Source of the DNA: Candidatus Levybacteria bacterium RIFCSPLOWO2_12_FULL_37_14 | GTDB lineage: Bacteria > Patescibacteriota > Microgenomatia > Levybacterales > UBA12049 | Direction of reading: 5' to 3' | Length of the DNA stretch: 7,465 nt | Assembly (NCBI GenBank): GCA_001782645.1 | Contig: MFPH01000020.1 | Location: 1 to 7,465, forward strand | Shown: one piece after another, positions 4,423 through 7,465 of the stretch | How the letters are laid out: each line of letters opens with the position of its first letter | Numbering within the stretch: the first letter of the stretch is position 1 | Made by a program: the position numbers and the translations under genes | Notes under the pieces: model-generated | The model's database searches: none | The model's input: only the letters and a program-made list of their open reading frames with translations | Told to the model about the DNA's origin: nothing

Positions 4423-5579
4423 ATTGGGAGTATGAATCCCAACATTACCTATATTAAGCGCGATCTTGAGGTTACATTAAAGAAATACCTGAATAAGCAT
4501 AAGGTAATTGTTCTGTACGGCGCCAGACAAGTAGGTAAAACTACTCTTGCTAAAAATCTTTTTTCAAAACGAGATAGTGTTTTATATCTCTCCTGTGAGC
4601 AATCACGCATACAAGAACAGATAACGCCCGACGCGCTGGCACTTGGTAAGATAGTAGGAGATTATAAAAATGTCATATTGGATGAAGCGCAGTACTTAAA
4701 TAATCCGGGCTTAATCTTAAAAATCCTCATAGATACTTTTCCGGAAAAAAACATTATTGCTTCCGGTTCGTCTTCATTTGATTTAGCCCACAAATTAACC
4801 GAGCCATTGACAGGAAGGCACTATAAATTTCTTCTTTTTCCCTTGCTGTTATCTGAAATTAGGCATGTTGTGCCGCCAACAGACATACAATTTCATTTAG
4901 AGCAAAGCCTTATCTTTGGAACATATCCGGAAGTATTTAAGCTAAAAACAAATGAAGAAAAAATACTCCATTTGCAAACGCTCACCGATTCCTACCTTTA
5001 TAAAGACATTCTTGCATTTAACCTGGTAAAAAATAGCCAAAAAGTGAAGGAGCTATTAATTGCCCTCGCATTACAGTTGGGAAGCGAAGTGTCCTATTCG
5101 GAACTTGCAAATACGGTAGGAGTTGACAGGAAAACCATCGAATACTACTTGGATCTTTTGGAAAAATCTTTTGTGATTTTTAGACTTTATGGTTTTAGCC
5201 GTAACTTGCGAAGCGAAATTAACAGAAAGGTGAAAATATATTTTTATGATATAGGGATACGAAATACTCTTATTAATAACTTTAATGCGCTATCGCTACG
5301 TAATGACGGCGGAGCAATTTTTGAAAACTTCATGGTAGCGGAAATGATTAAAAAAGATGCAAATAAGCCACAAAAGACAAACTTTTATTTCTGGCGAACC
5401 TACGAGCAAAAAGAGATAGACTTAATAATGGAAAAAAATGGGATAATTACCGCCTATGAAATGAAGCTGCATAAGCCCAAGAAAATAAGCGGTTTTGCCG
5501 CATTTCAAAAACTGTATCCAAAAAGTACGACAAAGATCATTACGTTTGATTCGCTTTTGGACGATATTAAAAAATGAAA
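4422..5579 (+). mobile_element. Putative cargo module 3 (AAA/DUF4143 ATPase) between two recF ends
   Basis: The ATPase gene, with a promoter overlapping the working recF end, is bracketed by two different recF 3' ends (4341-4421 and 5580-5645). This repeats the arrangement at mutM. Calling it inserted DNA is inference; no recombinase or shared target motif is visible. Confidence 0.45.
4432..5577 (+). CDS. AAA ATPase with C-terminal DUF4143 domain
   Basis: A 381-residue P-loop ATPase of the AAA_14/DUF4143 type, a family common in bacteria and archaea whose function is mostly unknown; roles in defence or as part of mobile DNA are suspected. From the ATG at 4432: Walker A GARQVGKTT (30-38), a strand SVLYLSCE, Walker B VILDEAQ (81-87), sensor IASGSSSFDL (109-118), LTGR and the FPLLLSEI helix (126-142), and the region GTYPEV. 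A winged-helix stretch follows (SYSELANTVGVDRKTIEYYLDLLE in short segments, 221-244), then the DUF4143 part ending in a PD-(D/E)XK-like EID (D330) and YEMK (E343, K345). The upstream frame opens at a TTG (4396), but the ATG fits the promoter. Its stop overlaps an ATG leading into the stranded recF end. Confidence 0.86.
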   Translation: MNPNITYIKRDLEVTLKKYLNKHKVIVLYGARQVGKTTLAKNLFSKRDSVLYLSCEQSRIQEQITPDALALGKIVGDYKNVILDEAQYLNNPGLILKILIDTFPEKNIIASGSSSFDLAHKLTEPLTGRHYKFLLFPLLLSEIRHVVPPTDIQFHLEQSLIFGTYPEVFKLKTNEEKILHLQTLTDSYLYKDILAFNLVKNSQKVKELLIALALQLGSEVSYSELANTVGVDRKTIEYYLDLLEKSFVIFRLYGFSRNLRSEINRKVKIYFYDIGIRNTLINNFNALSLRNDGGAIFENFMVAEMIKKDANKPQKTNFYFWRTYEQKEIDLIMEKNGIITAYEMKLHKPKKISGFAAFQKLYPKSTTKIITFDSLLDDIKK

Positions 5580-5645
5580 TCCCACGAAGAATTCATCCCA
5601 AAAAGACTATTAAAGCAGGCGAATGTGATAGAATTGAGAAAATAA
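5574..5645 (+). pseudogene. Stranded recF 3' end
   Basis: From 5580 it encodes SHEEFIPKRLLKQANVIEL..., against THEEFIPKNLLKKVKIIAL in the working recF (4341-4397). That is 12 of 19 residues identical, with several synonymous differences (CAT/CAC, TTT/TTC, AAG/AAA, CTG/CTA). It closes with LRK and TAA. Nothing RecF-like lies upstream, since the ATPase gene abuts it. The in-frame ATG at 5574 overlaps the ATPase stop, so a 23-residue peptide is possible but probably not functional. It is most likely the original recF end, which would once have lain 22 bp before nnrD. Confidence 0.82.
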
Positions 5646-5667
5646 ACGAGCGGATTGCAAAGACTTT

Positions 5668-6612
5668 ATGATGAAAGATTTTGATCCTAAAATTTTAAAA
5701 AATCTCTATATTCCGTCACCCAACTCCCACAAAGGACAAAATGGGAAATTATTATTAATCTCAGGGTCTAAATTGTTTCATTCTTCATCTCTTTGGGCTT
5801 TGAAGGTTGCCTCACGGATTGTTGATATGGTTTTTTACTCCTCGGTTGACGAAAATAACAAAATTGTTAAAGATGCAAAAAAAGAATTTAGGGATGGAAT
5901 AATTATTCCGCGAAATAAAATTGAAAATTATATTCAGGAAGCAGACTGCATATTGATTGGTCCGGGGCTGCCAAGAAAAGAAGGGCGAGAAGCAGGAGAT
6001 GATGACACGAAAATACTTACAGAAAGTTTGCTAAAAAAGTACCCAAATAAAAAATGGGTAATTGATGGAGGAAGCCTGCAGACGATTGACCCACAATTTA
6101 TTCCCAACAATGCGATACTGACACCGCATGCAAGAGAGTTTGAGCAACTCTTTCAAGTTGAATTAAGAAGCATGAAGCAAGAATCAAGAATGGAAGGCCA
6201 TGATTCATTATTCATGATTCATGATTCTCTCGTTCAAGAGATGGCAAATAAGTACAATTGTACAATTGTTTTAAAGGGGCCGACAGATATAATTTGTGGA
6301 TTGGATAAAAGCGCTAGACCGCCTAAGCTAAAGCTGCGGCCTTCGGCTCGACAAAGTCAGCCTACGGCCAGACGATGTCGGCGAGTCGAAGGTGGAAACG
6401 CCGGCATGACCAAGGGGGGAACAGGAGACGTTTTAGCCGGATTAATCGCTTCACTTTACTGCAAAAATGAAGCTTTCTTATCGGCTACAGCAGGAAGTTT
6501 TATTAATAAAAAAGCAGGAGAAAGTTTATTTAAAAGAGTCGGGTATTATTTCAATTCATCAGATTTGGTTAATGAGATTCCCGCGGTAATGAAGAAGCTG
6601 ATTGTCCATTAG
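5668..6612 (+). CDS. nnrD: ADP/ATP-dependent NAD(P)H-hydrate dehydratase
   Basis: Repairs hydrated NAD(P)H (NAD(P)HX) by ADP- or ATP-driven dehydration. This is the C-terminal (YjeF_C, ribokinase-like) half only; the NnrE epimerase domain found fused in many bacteria is absent. Visible: SHKGQNGKLLLISGS (20-34), ILIGPGLP (95-102), WVIDGGSL (130-137), ILTPHAREFEQLF (150-162), IVLKGPTDII (200-209), and the NAGMTKGGTGDVLAG loop (244-258) with the catalytic Asp at 254. Two in-frame inserts enlarge loops near residues 167-188 and 214-239. The basic, low-complexity second insert sits just before the active-site loop. Two ATGs (5668, 5671) are equally plausible starts; neither has a Shine-Dalgarno. 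The 3' end overlaps the convergent minus-strand gene by 44 bp. Confidence 0.92.
   Translation: MMKDFDPKILKNLYIPSPNSHKGQNGKLLLISGSKLFHSSSLWALKVASRIVDMVFYSSVDENNKIVKDAKKEFRDGIIIPRNKIENYIQEADCILIGPGLPRKEGREAGDDDTKILTESLLKKYPNKKWVIDGGSLQTIDPQFIPNNAILTPHAREFEQLFQVELRSMKQESRMEGHDSLFMIHDSLVQEMANKYNCTIVLKGPTDIICGLDKSARPPKLKLRPSARQSQPTARRCRRVEGGNAGMTKGGTGDVLAGLIASLYCKNEAFLSATAGSFINKKAGESLFKRVGYYFNSSDLVNEIPAVMKKLIVH
6171..6228 (+). repeat. Inverted 7-bp repeat arrays in frame inside nnrD
   Basis: Left units GAAGCAA, GAATCAA, GAAT (6174-6191) face right units ATGATTC, ATTATTC, ATGATTC, ATGATTC (6200-6227) across GGAAGGCC. AGAATCAAGAAT (6180-6191) can pair with ATTCATGATTCT (6217-6228) at 11 of 12 positions. 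The design matches the 8-bp arrays at 3275-3348, but here it is translated. Confidence 0.6.
6319..6392 (+). repeat. GC-rich double hairpin in frame inside nnrD
   Basis: A first small hairpin has CCGC (6319-6322)/GCGG (6336-6339) around AGC-TAAA-GCT. A second, long hairpin pairs CCTTCGGCTCG (6340-6350) with CGAGTCGAAGG (6382-6392), with one G-T pair. Its interior holds GAC/GTC, GTC/GAC and GCC-TAC-GGC pairings. It encodes about 25 basic residues absent from typical NnrD. It shares GCTAAAGCT with the mutM insert. Confidence 0.6.
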
Positions 6613-7084
6613 TGTCCGTTTTTAAAGATTTTATTATTCGATCTATCTTTAAAAGCATTCCGCCGAAGACTAAACCAAGAAAAGATAGGCCTAAATATTT
6701 CGTCCGAACTTTGCGTCCATCGGTTAATTGATTAATTTTGCTGGTCACTTGAGCTGGGCGCTCCTCCCTTTCAAAAACCAGAATTTCAGCAGATTTTTGA
6801 ATTGTTTTTTTATCTTCATTTCTTGAGAGATCAATTAGAAATGTTCCTTGCGAAAGAGCCTTTTGCACGGCCCGATCTATGGCTGCGATTTGATTTTCGG
6901 CAGCCGCGATTCCCTCCTTGGATGCGGCATGAGGGACAATTCCATCGGCCCGTTGAGCCAGTCTTTGGGAGCTATTTATCCCGAAATTATCAAAAAGCGT
7001 TGCCATTCCTGTGGCAGCTCCAAGGGCAATCATGCCTGTTGCAATACCATTACGTAGATTGTGAATACTCTTAGTTTCTTTCAT
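6569..7084 (-). CDS. Small two-pass membrane protein of unknown function
   Basis: Not recognised. The protein is 171 residues from the ATG at 7084; the frame also extends to a TTG at 7111, but AAGGA just before the ATG and the composition favour the shorter form, though that spacing is tight. A short basic N-terminus leads into a hydrophobic, Gly/Ala-rich segment (about 12-31). A soluble alanine-rich region follows (EGIAAAENQIAAIDRAVQKAL), then a charged linker and a second membrane segment (about 131-147, YLGLSFLGLVFGGMLL) with a basic tail. It lies 41 bp downstream of another two-pass protein gene and probably shares its transcript. The last residues are read from the antisense of the nnrD end, a 44-bp convergent overlap, so the C-terminus may be a read-through extension. 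Confidence 0.6.
   Translation of the reverse strand: MKETKSIHNLRNGIATGMIALGAATGMATLFDNFGINSSQRLAQRADGIVPHAASKEGIAAAENQIAAIDRAVQKALSQGTFLIDLSRNEDKKTIQKSAEILVFEREERPAQVTSKINQLTDGRKVRTKYLGLSFLGLVFGGMLLKIDRIIKSLKTDTNGQSASSLPRESH
6620..6654. other. 10-bp inverted repeat after nnrD
   Basis: TTTTAAAGAT (6620-6629) and ATCTTTAAAA (6645-6654) are perfect inverted arms with a 15-nt loop, starting 8 bp after the nnrD stop. A convergent-gene terminator is possible, but there is no T-run after either arm and the site lies in the coding region of the minus-strand gene. Confidence 0.3.
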
Positions 7085-7125
7085 GTTCCTTAGTTGCCTT
7101 TTCCCTTTCAATTGCCATAGTTGTT

Positions 7126-7386
7126 TTATTTTTTATTTTTTATTTTTTTATCCTGGTCTTCTGTCATCTTCGGGATCAGCCAAACAAGATTTGAAAGAAG
7201 CGCAATACCGCCTCCAACAAGAGTGAGTTTTAGAGCCTGGTTCCCTGAATAAGAATCTACATCGGAACCCTTCATGTTTAACAGTCCTACAGACGCTATA
7301 GCTATTCCAGTTGCGCAGATAGTAGTAAAAGTTATTGCTCTAAATTTTTTGTCACTAGAATTAGTTCTTCGTCCTTCTTTTTCCAT
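7126..7386 (-). CDS. Very small two-pass membrane protein of unknown function
   Basis: Not recognised. The protein has 86 residues: a charged N-terminus (MEKEGRRTNSSDKK), a first membrane segment (about 17-37), a short polar loop (SDVDSYSGN), a second segment (about 52-71) ending LVWLIP, and a lysine-rich tail (KKIKNKK). Positive charges at both ends suggest both termini face the cytoplasm. The tail codons form a 7-bp periodic A/T repeat (A at 7128, 7135 and 7142 on the plus strand). The ATG lies 8 bases after a good -10, so the message should be leaderless. It is the first gene of a probable two-gene unit with the next membrane protein. Confidence 0.62.
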   Translation of the reverse strand: MEKEGRRTNSSDKKFRAITFTTICATGIAIASVGLLNMKGSDVDSYSGNQALKLTLVGGGIALLSNLVWLIPKMTEDQDKKIKNKK

Positions 7387-7393
7387 AACGTCG

Positions 7394-7421
7394 ATTATAA
7401 CACGTTCTTGTTGTATTTCAA
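7394..7421 (-). promoter_or_regulatory. Leftward promoter of the membrane-protein pair
   Basis: On the minus strand, TTGAAA (7421-7416), a 16-bp spacer and TATAAT (7399-7394), preceded by the extended -10 element TGT. RNA would start at about 7387, next to the ATG at 7386, so translation would be leaderless. Confidence 0.65.
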
Positions 7422-7425
7422 TTTT

Positions 7426-7454
7426 TTGTGAATTTGAGAAAGAAAGTATATAAT
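7426..7454 (+). promoter_or_regulatory. Rightward promoter of a gene leaving the window
   Basis: TTGTGA (7426-7431), a 17-bp spacer and TATAAT (7449-7454). An ATG begins at 7462, 7 bases after the -10, so the window seems to end at the first codon of another leaderless gene. It is divergent from the promoter at 7394-7421; the two -35 elements are only 4 bp apart. Confidence 0.5.
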
Positions 7455-7465
7455 GCTTTTTATGA

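Noticed and set aside
4209..4445. Minus-strand frame across the recF end and ATPase start
   Set aside because: It is antisense to RecF Walker B and the ATPase promoter, with no supporting signal.
6802..7074. Two plus-strand frames opposite the membrane-protein gene
   Set aside because: Their products are rich in Arg, Pro, Trp and Cys as expected from an antisense frame, while the minus-strand product has clean membrane segments.

Overview
This window looks like a piece of an AT-rich bacterial chromosome, most plausibly from an uncultivated Patescibacteria/CPR (Microgenomates-like) lineage. That placement is inference. It rests on an archaeal-style UMP kinase, a dehydratase-only NnrD, an AAA/DUF4143 ATPase, promoters placed so close to start codons that mRNAs would be leaderless or nearly so, and short repeat arrays both between and inside genes. 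No rRNA, tRNA, CRISPR array, transposase or integrase is visible.

Layout. (1) Positions 1-842 hold mutM (Fpg DNA glycosylase), whose first residues lie upstream of the window. (2) Positions 843-2496 hold two cargo modules behind mutM: a structured non-coding block plus a class I methyltransferase gene, then a BrnT/BrnA toxin-antitoxin operon. Each module is followed by another copy of the last codons of mutM. (3) Positions 2564-4421 hold a UMP kinase-like gene and recF, separated by two inverted arrays of 8-bp repeats. (4) Positions 4432-5577 hold an AAA/DUF4143 ATPase gene with its own promoter, followed by a second copy of the 3' end of recF. (5) Positions 5668-6612 hold nnrD. (6) Two small membrane-protein genes of unknown function lie on the minus strand at 6569-7386. 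(7) At the right edge there is a divergent promoter pair; the rightward one appears to serve a gene starting at 7462.

The most notable pattern is duplication of gene ends. Three copies of the mutM zinc-finger end (789-842, 1738-1791, 2455-2496) and two copies of the recF end (4341-4421, 5580-5645) bracket three accessory modules. The copies still encode related peptides but differ mainly at third codon positions, so they look like ends of different alleles rather than recent duplicates. The simplest reading is that foreign DNA carrying 'gene end + cargo' was inserted at the 3' ends of housekeeping genes. Each insertion gave the host gene a working new end and left the old end stranded downstream. 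No common target sequence or recombinase is seen, so the mechanism is open.

A second theme is small palindromic or repeated insertions inside reading frames: two in mutM and two in nnrD. All keep the frame and sit where the protein families normally have shorter loops. One mutM insert and one nnrD insert share the 9-mer GCTAAAGCT.
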